DNA from: Agrypnia vestita
Lineage: Eukaryota > Arthropoda > Insecta > Trichoptera > Phryganeidae
Direction of reading: 5' to 3'
DNA: 64,000 bases
Assembly: GCA_016648135.1 (NCBI GenBank)
Contig: JADDOH010005086.1
Coordinates: forward strand, 1 to 64,000
Part shown: positions 12,401 to 23,189 of the stretch, one piece after another
Layout of the letters: the number at the start of each line of letters is the position of its first letter
Position numbering within the stretch: the stretch's first letter is position 1
Program-made: the position numbers and the translations under genes
The notes under the pieces: model-generated
What the model saw: the letters and a program-made list of their open reading frames with translations, nothing else
Told to the model about the DNA's origin: nothing
Database searches by the model: none

Positions 12401-12484
12401 CTTACCATGTTTCGGTTTTGATTCGACATCATCAACTATTTCATATTCGGAATGCAATCTGTGTACTAAAAAACATCTCGGCAT
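6407..12484 (-). CDS. Snail-family SNAG/C2H2 zinc-finger transcriptional repressor
   Basis: Three exons: 12484-12406, 12323-11714 and 6617-6407, about 299 residues. All junctions are GT..AG and the phases agree (1, then 2). Exon 1 starts MPRCFLV, a SNAG motif (compare MPRSFLV of Snail/Slug) that in this family recruits co-repressors. Finger 1 (C-x2-C-x12-H-x3-H) contains [17 protein letters not shown], then the linker HTGERPF. Finger 2 is split by the intron at FADR/SNLRAH, the diagnostic Snail-type finger; it has C-x4-C spacing and an unusual H-x5-H. The last finger is C2HC ([14 protein letters not shown]), as in Snail proteins. Residues 27 to about 190 are low-complexity, basic and Asn/Ser-rich. 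The roughly 5.1-kb second intron is full of transposons. Only three fingers instead of the usual four or five, and divergent sequence, leave the exact orthologue open. Confidence 0.88.
6862..6891 (-). other. Hammerhead-ribozyme-like core (weak)
   Basis: On the minus strand CTGAAGA is followed by an 18-base spacer and GAAAC. This matches the CUGANGA...GAAAC spacing of hammerhead cores. The spacer forms only a weak stem II. It lies in repeat sequence inside the Snail-family intron. It is probably a decayed retroelement end. Confidence 0.3.
7853..8525 (+). mobile_element. pogo/Tigger-like DNA transposon remnant
   Basis: The ends are CAGTAGAGCCTCGATAATCC and the complement of CAGTAGTCGATAATCGAAC, flanked by TA on both sides as expected for Tc1/mariner-pogo elements. 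Near the 3' end the plus strand reads [19 protein letters not shown], then [20 protein letters not shown] and a stop. This resembles the C-terminus of Tigger/jerky-type transposases. Most of the transposase, including the DDE core, is missing, so this is an internally deleted copy. It lies in the Snail-family intron. Confidence 0.72.
8677..8812. mobile_element. Short foldback element
   Basis: Arms 8677-8729 and 8760-8812 are inverted copies (GCCGGCAAACATCTTGAAAT against its complement, with GGCGTAGTGGGAGAA inside) around a loop of about 30 bp. The overlapping reading frames on both strands come from the symmetry and are not genes. Confidence 0.75.
9050..10700. repeat. Large decayed inverted repeat
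   Basis: Blocks at 9120-9145 and 9300-9345 (AAAATTACTCCA, GTATGACT-like, TATGGAC) reappear inverted at 10380-10440 and 10590-10640 (AAATTCACCACATTTTCT type). It suggests an old composite or foldback element of about 1.6 kb interrupted by the hAT MITE at 9608. Identity is patchy, so the exact ends are uncertain. Confidence 0.45.
9608..9857. mobile_element. Non-autonomous hAT-type element
   Basis: Terminal inverted repeats of about 30 bp begin CAGGTGCGTGCAGTGGGAAC (left) and CAGGGGCGTGCAGTGGGAAC (right, inverted). The flanks GTATGTAC (9600-9607) and GTTTGTAC (9858-9865) are an 8-bp target duplication matching at 7 of 8 positions, the hAT hallmark. The 250-bp body has no coding sequence. Confidence 0.82.
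10731..11130 (-). repeat. Penelope-like 3' region repeat, copy 1
   Basis: The minus strand matches 39010-39420. Both copies carry an open stretch reading like [17 protein letters not shown] and then the motif CTG(G/A)CGAAGGGGCCATGGGC followed by GGAAC. The layout resembles the 3' end of Penelope-like retroelements, where hammerhead motifs are known. The reading frame is broken. Confidence 0.55.
11186..11394. mobile_element. Palindromic MITE-B, copy 3
   Basis: Contains the family words AAAGCAAAGGCAGCAATATC, AGGATTACT and TAGTAATCCTTGATGACTGC, ending in TTTACCCCACA. The outer left end has been lost. Confidence 0.78.
11531..11574. repeat. Perfect 19-bp hairpin
   Basis: AAAGTGCCCCACTAATGCT is followed by the loop TGACGT and the exact complement of the first arm. 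It sits in the second intron of the Snail-family gene. It could be a tiny foldback element remnant or a structured RNA; nothing in the sequence decides between these. Confidence 0.8.
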
Positions 12485-12919
12485 TTTGAATTATTAACTA
12501 ATTATTGAATGCATAACAAAATTAAAGTGTTCACTTGCTAAAATGATCAACAAGTATTTTTGAAAGGTAGTTTCGAATTTTCAAACCGAGCTTTTTTCGA
12601 GGGTCAAAAGACAATGTAAATTAACAGCCACGTACAGAGATACACCTACTCTGATCTTAATCAATTACGAAAATCATTTATATTTTTTTTTACTCTACGG
12701 GGGTAGGTACCTAATGAGCTTAACAATTTTAAAGTAAATTGCTTTCTCAACATAACGAGAACTTAAGTTGGAAAGAGTAAGAAATTTTTGGGAGTTCAAT
12801 AACATAGTAAAAAATAATATGTAGAAAAAAGTATTACTACTTAAACTATTCCCGCAAATAATGAAGAACAAATTCGTTTCTTAAATATTGTGAACAAAGC
12901 TCACGTCTGTCCAGCACCC
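12485..12919. other. Upstream region of the Snail-family gene
   Basis: This is AT-rich sequence before the start codon of the minus-strand gene. It probably holds the promoter and 5' leader. No definite TATA box or initiator could be assigned. Confidence 0.35.
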
Positions 12920-13760
12920 GTACCTACTAAAGAGCGAAATGTTCGAATTATTAATGAACGAAACGATAATAAAATATCGATTGGTTCGATAACGATCGAT
13001 AACGATAAGTAAAATTTATCGTTTGATCGATATTATATATTATCGTTTGTGTTAATCGATAACAGCTTTTGAATATTGTTTAATTTTGTACAACCTCGAA
13101 AATTAACGAAAACTTTCGTATGTAATAAAAAAAACAGTTTTACTAACAAAAATTAAAAAAAATATATATAATGGATTTTTATTACAATACTTTAAATCTG
13201 AAATGATCAATTATAGAGTAGTTAGTGGTCATGATGGTCACCTAGTGATCTGGCGGTCGGTGGTTCGTGCCCCATTCCAGGACACCAGCAAGTTAGTCCA
13301 ATTTTCATAGCACAAGCGTTTAGCTTAGTTTGAAAATAGTGAAAATATAGATGCGAAACATAATCCGTGTTCCCATCTCTATTTCACTTTTTTTAAATTT
13401 ATAAGTACCGGAAACGGAATAATGAAAATGTTACTTACATCTTTAAAGCAAAAAATTACAAAAATTAAAATTGCGCCTTATTTTAATCACTTTTTAAGAT
13501 GCATTTACAGCAAGATAAGTCTTTAATTAGTTTCTGTATCTGCCTCTGATTCTGCGTAACTTGTACTGATAGTCTCTGAAAGATCAATGCCAAATATCGT
13601 TTCAACAAATTATATTATCGATCACTATCGTTAGAGATCGATCATCGAAAAATTTATTATCGATATCAAACGATACTCAATAATGAAAATTTATCGTTAT
13701 CGAAAATTATCGTTATTTAATCGATATGAAACGGAGACTTCGATCCTTAATCCACAAAGA
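12920..13760. repeat. Two ATCGAT-rich clusters flanking a SINE
   Basis: Clusters at 12950-13075 and 13610-13735 are packed with ATCGAT, CGATAACGAT and TATCGTT words. The flanks (GAATTATTAATGAACG and GATCGAATTATTTGCG) are loosely inverted. They may be ends of one old element split by the SINE at 13213. TATCGATA is also the DREF-binding word in flies, so a regulatory role cannot be excluded. Confidence 0.5.
13213..13390 (+). repeat. tRNA-headed SINE-A, copy 2
   Basis: The tRNA-like head has TAGTGGTCATGATGGTCACC and a B-box-like GTGGTTCGTGCCCCATTCC. The tail has CAGCAAGTTAGTCC, ATAGCACAAGCGTTTAGC and TCCGTGTTCCCATCTC. It is the best preserved single copy of the family in the window. Confidence 0.8.
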
Positions 13761-14389
13761 TCGAATTATTTGCGTGTTTGACGATTCCTGAAATGATTTG
13801 TCGACGCCATTCCCACTATATTCATATTACAAATAACATAATTTTATTCTCATAATTCCAAACGTTTTACAATATTATTAAAGTATTGTAAACAACTGTA
13901 GTGCAATAGCAAACTTAAATAAATACAGATAGGATATTGTTTAATTATAATCTTATCGGAATCCATTTAAAATTTGGATATTTTTTCTTCTCATTATCTT
14001 TGAACCGTAATAAATGCGGAATAAACCTAATCTTATGACTCATATATGAGTGTCATTTATAAGAAAAGCATATAAAGCCATCGTATATAAATGTACATTT
14101 GTTGGTCTAGATGTTTATTATTATAAATAATTACTAAAGTAACGTACACTTTCGAGTAGACACTATTAATGAACGTCTGCACATACGAGCATATTAATTG
14201 TTTTAATTAATTATCTCTGCGTGCATGGATATGCATGCCTATGGGTTTACAAGATTATTTTATTTAGCCAATATTTTTTTTTTGAATATTCCATAACAAT
14301 CTACATTTCTAATTATAATTTTAACTTTGATTTTGCTACTTTACGTGAAAGTAAAATAAGATTTGTATTTGACAATATTTTGACGTTTG

Positions 14390-15205
14390 GCCACGGAAAG
14401 CGCGGGCCGGGAAACGGCCGCCAGGGGCGCTGCAATCGCGGCGCCACGGTCGCGCGGCGCCCGCGCGCGGCTCCCGGTAGGCACCCAGCGTACGATTTTC
14501 CGCGTAGCGTGCACTGGGAGGAGTTAGGCCGCATCGATTATTTGCGTCCCGCCGGCTCGCGCGCGCTCGCCTAGCGTAGGATGTAGTGTGTAATTTTAGA
14601 TTCCCGCTGACTGAGGACAGTTGTGTGGAAAACGTACACACAAAAATAGTTGGAATTCTTCGGGAGCGCGCGATGGTTCGCGCATAAACCGGATCGCCGC
14701 CGCCGCAGAAGGCGCGCGAGGGTGGAGGAGATCGGCGAGAAGTCATCGGCCGCGCTCCGTTCGGGCCGTCATCTTGGTTCCCGCTTCGGGAAAGCGATTT
14801 TCGCCTTGTTTTCGCGCGAGCAAAACAACGTTTAACCTTAAAACTCGAAGGGGTCTAAATATAGTGGCGTCCGATTGGATCTGTTGTCCTCGCGGTAAAT
14901 CGCGCTCGCCGTGATTCCAGTGATAAATTTGAATAAATGTGTTGACTAAAAATACTCGGTGGAAATATAAAGGTAATAATTCAGCTGTGTTGACAGTTTC
15001 CCGCTGGGCGCTCGGCTGCCGAGAAGCGGAACATTATTTGATAAGTGGGCACTAAAATATTCAAACGCGAATGTTACGTTTTACGAGTGCCGCTCGGTGT
15101 TGAAATCGGAACATTTTCCCGCGTTCTGTCGGAGTTGTCGCTGCGATGGACCTCGGCTGAAGGCGGTGCATGGCGCGATGTTAAGCTGTTGACAGACAGA
15201 CAGAT
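14390..15205 (+). promoter_or_regulatory. CpG-rich promoter and 5' leader
   Basis: After long AT-rich sequence this block is dense in CG dinucleotides (for example GCGCGGCGCCCGCGCGCGGC). It runs directly into a first coding exon at 15206. Several short frames exist in all phases, as expected from base composition alone, and none is supported as protein. A GTAATAATT donor-like site near 14971 suggests the leader may be spliced. Confidence 0.55.
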
Positions 15206-15273
15206 ATGGGCAACTCCTGTAGCTCGGGGCAAGCTCACAAGGACAAAGACAATGCGTCCCAGAGATCCGAGGA
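15206..15273 (+). CDS. First coding exon of an N-myristoylated-type protein (partial)
   Basis: The exon reads MGNSCSSGQAHKDKDN and then ASQRSEE, 22 complete codons plus two bases, ending at a GTGAGT donor. Met-Gly-Asn-Ser followed by Cys is a classic myristoylation and palmitoylation signal, so the product probably anchors to membranes through its N-terminus. The rest is hydrophilic. The start is supported by the CpG-rich leader upstream and the in-frame donor. I could not find the next exon with confidence, and the gene probably continues rightwards across the repeats or is interrupted by them. The family was not recognised. Confidence 0.5.
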
Positions 15274-15275
15274 GT

Positions 15276-17384
15276 GAGTACAGCATCCCTCTTACCTCTT
15301 ACTCTCTTTATCCGCGTTTAAATGTACATATTTCGCAATTTCGTATCATGAAAAGCTGGTCCGATGATCTCTCTGTACAAATTAGCAAAGAGTCGTTCCT
15401 ACCAGCATATCATCTGTATGTCTCTCTGTTTATTAATGTAATTTGCATAATATTCAGTGGGATGGTAGCTGTAATGTTCCTATTAATCAAGGTCTGTAAT
15501 TAAAATACTTAACGAGTTCGAACTAGCTTGAATAATTATGAAATAAAACGCGTTTACACGTATGTGCATAGTACCTATACTTTTTTCCGGCCCGAAAAAA
15601 TATTTTCAAGTTCTGTTAAATAATGTAAATGTAAAATAAAAATAAGAAGCAGAATCTGCCCTTACTACTATACTAACAACTATAAATAAGAATTAAAAAT
15701 AAATCTAAATTAATATCTCAAGCTTTTCATTAATATTAATTTGTTACAAAGTTCACCTGGGATGAGTATTGAGTGCGAGTAAAATAAAATTATTAATATT
15801 CAACAATTTAAATCTATAAATAATTCTGTCAAAAAAATTGCATTTTGTATTTGTACGACAGTTTAACACCGCATACTATAATGGAATCGATTAAGATGGC
15901 AGAGCGCTAGCTTAGCAAGCCAAAGGTACCGGGATCGACATTCGGAGCTTCTTGATTTCAAAAAGATTTTGGAGCACTTGCTACCCCAGTACCGATAAAG
16001 GTTTTATGAATTTTTTTATTCATCAGATTACAATTACATTTACATTTATACAATTACAATTTTAACAAAAATTATCATACAATCATACAACTAAATATGT
16101 AGCTGCCCAACTAGGTAGGCCTGTTATAGGGCATATTACATATTTCATTTTACAATACAAGATGTAACTAAAGTTACTCATTAATAATTAATTACTAATT
16201 AATTAATAAATAATAGTTAAATGAAGTGTGTATATTATAATTTTTAAAATTAGATTAATACAATACAAAAAGTTTAATTAATTTAATACATTGCAAAGAG
16301 TTGATATTGAAGCTTAAACTAAAGCACCCACACAAAAATGTGCAAAATTGAACATTAATTAATCTTAAATTAAAATCAGATTAGCTGAGATTTTTCTATT
16401 TAGTTTTATATCGTTCCCGAATTATTTATTTATTAATAATAAACGCCCTAGTGTGCTTTTACAGTACAAGAAAATATAAAGGATTTTTATATACCTAACA
16501 TAAAACACGTTTTACAGCAAATAATTAAAAATAATAATATAAATATTACATATTTAAGATAAATGAACAATATAAAATAAATAAAAATAGAAATGAACAA
16601 TATACGAGTATATAAACGATGATTAGTACACAAGCAAACAGTAATAATTAGAGACCTTCAAACCAATACACCAGATAATAAGATAAGATAAAAGATAAAA
16701 TCAAAACATCTTTAAAAGGGAAATGAGCAAGAATTAGGATTCTTTAAAATAAATAAATATATATAATTCTCGGGGAACAAAACATAAGTAAAAATTTAGT
16801 CCAATATACTGTAATTAATTCTGTTGGTATATTCTAAGTCTAAGTAATTCTTTATTTCCGGTATGCTCCTGCAACGATAAACATCTAAAAATCCCGAAAA
16901 TTTGTTTCCAAGGCGAATGTTAATGGTGAATTTAATGCACAGTTATTTCTGTGGGTCCCTACAAAGAACACTTCGTGATGTATCGTTTGCCTCGGTATAT
17001 TGTACGATGTCTAATCGTCACCCTCAATTTATTCATTAAAACATGAGTGAATGGAGTGAGGTGCATGTGGTATGAAAATGAAGAATTAACAATAATGTAA
17101 AACATAACAGAAAAAAATCGACAAGATAAGAAAGGTTGGGGTAGATGAGGTAATATTAGTTAAAGAAAGGTTTTTAGCTCGTAGAATGAAAGAGAGTTTG
17201 CTTTTAGACGATTATTTTGTCCATACTACACAAGTAAAATAACACGAGGAAATAAAGTTTGGGCGCCCAGCGAAGGTCTGCCCGATCCGGTTGCGGAGAC
17301 CCGACTTATGCCACTGCGGCGTCGTTTCTTATTATTCAATTTTTGATTGTGTTTTTTGAAGTTTTCATTTGATTGATTTATTTC
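15276..17384. other. AT-rich intron or intergenic stretch
   Basis: About 2.1 kb of AT-rich sequence without supported genes. A possible SINE-like fragment with ATGGCAGAGCGCTAGC and TACCGGGATCGAC is near 15896-15940. The word ATTTATTTATTAATAATAAA near 16425 resembles common insect LINE-associated tails. The first few hundred bases are probably intron of the gene starting at 15206. Confidence 0.4.
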
Positions 17385-17620
17385 GCTTAATTACTCCATT
17401 TCTTTTAATTCGTAGCGTCTGCGGTTTGTTGTCTGTGGAAAAACTTTGGATCGATTTTTACCGCTTTTCCCGCGATCCAATCAAGCTGAAACTTTGCAGG
17501 CAGACTTGTGGCGACGATAAAAATGATCTAACAAATTTTCGTTTAAATTTTTCAAATAATTGTTGAATAATTTTGGATATTTCGAAATTTTAATGTTTTT
17601 TTTCAAATTGGAATCAATAC
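17385..17620 (-). repeat. Dispersed repeat R3, copy 1 (inverted)
   Basis: On the minus strand it shares ATCGTCGCCAC, TTTCAGCTTGATTGGATCGC and ATCGATCC with 23190-23520 and 34225-34540. This copy is the most diverged of three. Confidence 0.7.
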
Positions 17621-17699
17621 AAATGAGTGAATCAATACAAATAGCCCGACGCGTGCAGTAGGCACGAAACCTGATCCAATGAGAAAGGGAGTACAATAA

Positions 17700-18275
17700 A
17701 AATTTGGTTTTTATGGGTTAGGTTTTTTGCTAGTTCATTTCATTTTAAATTTAATTATAGTTTTATTTGATATTTTTTCTTTTATTTTATAATATTATTT
17801 GCGAAGTCTTAAAAAAGAAAAAAATCTTACATAGCGTCTTATTGGATGCTTGTATTAGTGCTCTTTTCATTTTATGAATCAATATTATTTAAAATTAAAA
17901 CAGAAAATTACAAATATAAAACAATAATGTAAGTACACAATTTTGAAATTAAAAATAACTGAGCTTCTCTGCAGGTACATATTTTCAATTATATTGATCT
18001 AATAAATATAAATATAAATATATTAATGATAAACACAATAATATAATGCCAAAAGATCCAATGAAGATATTTTTATTTAATTATATTTAGGATTTTAAAC
18101 AGCTTATTGGATGTGTTTTAGACAAATTGTAAAAAAAATAGCCAACTACATGATTCGCTAAAATTAGCTTGGACTAGTGAGAATGATAGTATAGATAATA
18201 AGATCAACATAAGAAAAGAAAAAGTATAATAAGTAAATACAGTTAAATTAACTCTGATAAAAAGATTATTTATAT
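17700..18275. other. AT-rich stretch, nothing recognised
   Basis: No coding, RNA or repeat feature with defined ends was seen here beyond simple AT-rich sequence. Confidence 0.45.
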
Positions 18276-18279
18276 TATT

Positions 18280-18620
18280 TTATTTATGCATGGGAAACTA
18301 ACAGTACACATGAAAATCAGATTACACATGAATATCAAATGTTTCCACAGAATTAACATGTTATATATTAACATATAGCAAGAATAATATAATATATAGT
18401 TATACAAAAAATAAACAAAAAAGTGAAAGTTTTAAGTTACAAACAAACTATGAAAGTCAAAGAATTAAAGGTAAAAGGGGAATCAGAAATGGATAGAAAA
18501 GGACAGATCTACTTAGTAAAAGGGGGAAGAGATAAGGAGAAAAAGAAGTGCAAAAGATATATAACATAAAGATATCTGATCAATACACCTGCATATACAT
18601 ATCGTGGTCTGAACAAAACA
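18280..18620 (+). repeat. Dispersed repeat R4, uninterrupted copy
   Basis: It contains GTGAAAGTTTTAAGTTA, GGACAGATCTACTTAGTAAA and GTGCAAAAGATATA, continuing directly into ATAAAGATATCTGATCAATA. The other copy (28870-31610) is split between the last two words by a 2.5-kb hAT-like element, so this copy serves as the empty-site reference. Confidence 0.8.
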
Positions 18621-19329
18621 AAAAATATGAATTAAAGAAAGATACAAGATAAAAATTACATAAACCTTTTTTTTATTACAGATAAATCATAATATTTATT
18701 ACAGATAAATAATAATAATTATAAATGATAGATTTATTACTGATAAATCATAATATCATGATTCAATTTAATAAGAGCCACTTGCTTATTTCTGCCTCGA
18801 AGTGTGGAATCGACATAGGTATGACACAATTTTACCAAAGAATTTACACATTATCTGTATACATCGAAAGTGTTTTCTGTTCTTTCATCTTCCTATATTA
18901 CCAACTCTTATCGGAAGTGGCGATATATAATAAACTCTCTTCAAGTTATGTATAAAGACGCTCGGGTCTCGGACCACGAGAAGCGGCGTCTTCCTGGGCT
19001 TCTTTTCCCACTTATTTCCACCTGGATGACGAGTCAGTTAAGACTATATACTTGGGTGCTCTCATAATGTGTCCGAGATATTTAAGCTTTCTTATCTTGA
19101 CGTTTTTGGTGTTGAAATTTTTATGTAATCTATTTATTTATTAACTCCCTACATAATAGGTAAAGTGTACATTTATAGAATGAATTCTTTAAATGAAAAT
19201 TAAATGATTGCTCAAGAAATACAATCAAGAAAAAAAAATGACTACCCACGTGCCCAACTATATAAAGATTGCAAAGCACCAAAAATAATAGATATGTACA
19301 AAAAAATTCAGTAGTCCAAATTTTTAAAA

Positions 19330-19670
19330 TTAAAAATACATTAAACACAAGAAGCGATTTTCGATCTACAAGATTTGGAGATACACTTGACTTACAAAAA
19401 TTTTATTTTACCACTACCCAAAATCATTTTAGTTTTCTTGGTATTAAATTTTTTAATAATCTCCCCCAAATGATCAGAAAGATAAGAGATCAGAAAAAAA
19501 TTATAATTGCAACCAAAAAACATGTATACAAACACCTACTAGGACACATAATATAATCATGAAACTGTTTTAAAATGCATATTTACACCATGTAACTGTA
19601 CTCCTTCTCTATACACGAGTCTTCTGACTCTCAAAGAGACAGTAAAATAAATATTTCCTATATTTGAAAA
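19330..19670 (+). pseudogene. LINE reverse transcriptase C-terminal remnant with 3' tail
   Basis: The plus strand reads TRSDFRSTRFGDTLDLQKFY, then HFSFLGIKFFNNLPQMIRKI and KHVYKHLLGHII, the typical C-terminal tail of animal LINE proteins (the FNNLP motif). A 3' untranslated part with AATAAA and an A-run ends it near 19670. Only about 75 codons remain. Confidence 0.75.
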
Positions 19671-20196
19671 AAAAAAACATAAAGTGGAAAGCAAATACTT
19701 AAAACACAAATACAAATATATAAAGATAAATATTACATAAAGTAAAAATTAAAAACAAGTATATAACAAAATCAGAAACACAAGGAAAGCATAATATAAT
19801 AAATTTTCAATAAATAAAAAGTAATAATATAGAGTGAAAAACAATAGCATAAGCTTAGAAAATCATAATATAATAAAAATGTTACATAACTGTTAGTTAT
19901 CTTACTCAATCAAAAATAAATGCAATTCAATTTGACAAGTACTGGTTTACTAATCTTTCAATACACCTTTTATAATATGTTTGGGTAACTAATAATAATA
20001 AATAAAGTTGGCGGCAAAAACGTCAAGTTGCTCGTATCTGTTTACTAGTCTAGGAAGCCTGTGCTGTTGTTTTTATCTATATTTTAATGGGACATAAAAT
20101 AAAAAGTCGGGCACCCGTTCCGGGCGCGAGGTGGCCCGACGGGATAAATTTATTTGCTCGTTAGCGTCTCCGGGAATATTCAGGGGAATAATATTG
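19671..20196. other. AT-rich stretch with a small GC hairpin
   Basis: No gene is supported. Near 20107-20142 GTCGGGCACCCG and CGAGGTGGCCCGAC form a short GC-rich hairpin directly before the hAT element at 20205. Confidence 0.4.
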
Positions 20197-20204
20197 CCGA
20201 ACAG

Positions 20205-21563
20205 CAGTGGCGTGCAGTGGGTTATGCTGTGACCGACTATATAATTATATTAAAAAAATATATAAACGCATATACCTATAAAGGTATATACATTTTAGAA
20301 TATTTTGAGTTTCTTTCAGAACTGCTGGATTTATGTCACAGAGACATTATTAATCAATTAATGTAAATTATAGATATCTCACAGAGACGAAACTGTATTT
20401 CTTATGGGAAAGTAGGTATAGAAGTCATTTGGGTGTACATAGGACTTATGACCTATCTTATGGTTGGCTTCAGTGATCACTTTACACAATGTAACATTCG
20501 CCATTATATTGTATATTGTAATTCCAAGTATATTGCTTTCAAAATTCCGTAAATCAATTTGTAGATTTTCTCATTAGCGACATTAATGATATTAAAATAA
20601 TTAGCGACATCTGTGGGGATTTAGGGGAATGAAAATGGCTATGTACAGGCCGCATGGAAAGGCGGTTACAACTCATATGTGAAAGCTTGTCACACAATTT
20701 GAATATATATACAACTTCCAAAAAATTAGTAAGCATGATATATTCTATCATGGGTGGAACTGGCGAATGTTACATTGTGTAAAGTGATCACTTAAGCCAA
20801 CCATAAGATAGGTCATAAGTCCTATGTACACCCAAATGACTTCTATACCTACTTTCCCATAAGAAATACAGTTTCGTCTCTGTGAGATATCTATAATTTA
20901 CATTAATATATACATTTTTTAAAAATTATACATAATGAACTATTTTGAGTAGCTTCAATCCACAAAAATAACTGCACTATAAAAGAAGTATTGTAAACAA
21001 TATTTCCTAAAAAATAAATATTTTATATAGGTATAGCTAATAAGGCGAAAAATTTAAATATATTTCGAAGACGATTTATATATAATTAAATCAGGAACAA
21101 TACTAATTTCAGATATACGTTTCTTTTCACAAAAATAAATCAAACATTTTATGACATCATTATGATATGATGACAGATGATATTTGTCGTATTCGTATAT
21201 ACATTTACCTTAGAAAATACATTAAATTTACACCGAAAGTTTTGGGTGGAATTTGTAAAAAATAACATTTCTGCATGACGTGCGCCTGGCATAGGACCTT
21301 TTGAAGAAGGACGCTATTGCACAAAACTCGCAGCATTAAAAATACACGGCTTTTTTCTCGACTTGACTATATCGAAATAAATGAAGAATTGACATGAAGT
21401 TAAGCACAGAAAAGTCGGAAATAAAACTTCTAGCCGTAGGACGAATTACGGCTAGAATTTTAAATCAACTTTTTCTTAAGATAAGGATTATTTAATTAAT
21501 ATTCGTTTCTCAGAATCTTTACTAATGCACAGCTTTTTTGCTTGTATGCGCTGCACGCCACTG
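20205..21563. mobile_element. Non-autonomous hAT-type element (1.36 kb)
   Basis: Ends are CAGTGGCGTGCAGTGGG (left) and the complement of CAGTGGCGTGCAGCGC (right). The flanks CCGAACAG (20197-20204) and CAGAACAG (21564-21571) are an 8-bp duplication matching at 7 of 8 positions. The end sequence is related to that of the element at 9608. The body holds a palindromic MITE (20359-20907) and no transposase. Confidence 0.78.
20359..20907. mobile_element. Palindromic MITE with 145-bp inverted repeats
   Basis: Arms 20359-20503 and 20761-20907 are near-perfect inverted copies. Shared words include ATCTCACAGAGACGAAACTG and GTGATCACTTTACACAATGT. The middle of about 257 bp is unique. Related, truncated copies are at 185-365 and 56346-56900. 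It is nested in the hAT-type element. Confidence 0.85.
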
Positions 21564-21871
21564 CAGAACAGTGCCGCGCGGCGGTCGCGTAACGGCCGCG
21601 AATCTCCGTCGCTGCGCTAAGCCAAGCTGGTGGAGAAGGAAGTCTAATTTGGACCTTTATAATCCTCGGCATCCCCTGAGATGCGGAAGATGGAGGGGAG
21701 GCTGCATATCTGCCACTGATTGCCACCCTATATCGACTGTCGCGTTGCTCGGAGGAGAAGTGCGTAAACCTCTAGATCGGCGTCCGCACGATCCTATTAC
21801 TATGGAGCCTTACGAGAGCGTTCAGTCGCGTTGCGGGCACCGCACCGTTCCATGTCACAACAGGAGCGCGC

Positions 21872-22060
21872 GTGGATTATATTCTCGTTTCTATGGTTAT
21901 GGATCGCTTTGACACTGAACTTTTTATTGATAAAGTGGAGAAAAGACCTGCAATATGGGATCTTCAGTGTGAGGATTACTCAAATATGCCAAGAACCAAG
22001 CTTGGCAGGAGTTGGTGGAGATATTTGGAAATGGTGGAAAAAAAAGAGTATTTTAGAGAA
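21872..22060 (+). pseudogene. MADF-domain protein fragment, frameshifted
   Basis: One frame reads FDTELFIDKVEKRPAIWDLQ then CEDYSN; the next frame continues YAKNQAWQELVEIFGN. Together these match the MADF (Myb/SANT-like in ADF1) DNA-binding fold: LI..V..RP.LWD....Y.N....AW..I. A one-base shift separates the halves near 21985. MADF proteins are host factors and are also encoded by PIF/Harbinger transposons. The neighbourhood of transposon ends favours a transposon or retrocopy origin. Confidence 0.6.
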
Positions 22061-22518
22061 GTAGGTATTTATTCACCAAAAATGAACTGACAGAATGATA
22101 TTTTTGTGTCTTGCCATGGAACACGGCCGTCGTTAACAAAGTAATGAGCGAATATATCTCTGATATTCAAAGATGGAGAACGGCACCAGAACTGTCAAAT
22201 TGACGTTTATTTTCGCGCGCACAAATCGCTTATTAACCGCGGCTGTGTGAACAGATGACACAAATCGCGTGTTTTGAAACGCGATTCTGAAACTGAGAGG
22301 TTCCCGCTGTGTCTGAACAAGCGCTTACGCCGGCCGCACACTGGATGCGTTTTCGTACGAAATTGAGTACTGCGTGCCCAACGTAAATTGGCGTGCGGCG
22401 AATTTGAAACTAAAACCCGCCCCGCCCGCTCCCGGCGTTAACCCCTCGCCCTGTCATTCAGTTCAATTTTGTAATTGCTCGGGAGCTGTGACATCTTGAT
22501 TACCAATATACACTGAAA

Positions 22519-22660
22519 AATTATGTCCAAAACATCCTAAACAGTCCGGGATGGTGCAAGAACAATTGCCAATGAAGTATTAAAGTTTTGCGAAGCTGAA
22601 AAAGCAAATAATGGACCGATATTACCGTCTTTAGTGCTGCCCGACCAAATTTCTGTTAAA
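22519..22660 (+). pseudogene. Transposase N-terminal fragment
   Basis: The plus strand reads TVRDGARTIANEVLKFCEAE then KANNGPILPSL, like the helix-turn-helix N-terminus of DDE transposases in insects. There is a TAA stop shortly after the likely start MSKTS, and similarity ends abruptly where the repeat shared with 1421-1535 begins. Confidence 0.4.
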
Positions 22661-22775
22661 GGCTGCGACATCGGTCACCGGACATTCTGTACATTATGTA
22701 CTGTGTAATAAATTTACACCCTGGCAACTTCTGTTACGCGACAGCGACGCCCTTCCTCGCACGCCAATTTATAGT
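22660..22775. repeat. Repeat shared inverted with 1421-1535
   Basis: Contains GGTCACCGGACATTCTGTAC, TGTAATAAATTTACA and GGCAACTTCTGTTACGC, matching the complement of 1421-1535. Confidence 0.65.
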
Positions 22776-23189
22776 GGTCGCATTCTAGTACGTGTACGTA
22801 CGAATACACTCGAAGTAGTATTGAACATCGCACACTGTACACGATTTAGTAGTGCGTGTACGCACGTATAGATGCGACGTCCGACACGATCCGGATTTGT
22901 TTGGAAATTTTTCGGCGACTTCGTACGATGGATATTGAAACATTTGTCAATTTGATACATGACCACAAATGTTTGCGGGACCAAGGTGATTCAGCTGCGT
23001 GACCAGCAGCGCAGATCACGGCGGAGAATCTCTGAAGAACTAAGTTTTTATTATACTCCCTTTCTTTGTAAAATGTAATAACAATTAAAGACGAATAAAA
23101 ACATATAACATAACACTAAACTTACAGTAATTTAATATACTTTTAAAATGTTAGATGTTTTGAGCTTTGATAAGACACTTCATGCTTTG

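Noticed and set aside
14221..14914. Several long Arg/Ala-rich frames in all phases
   Set aside because: Base composition of a CpG-rich leader removes stop codons by chance; no conserved motif or splice support.
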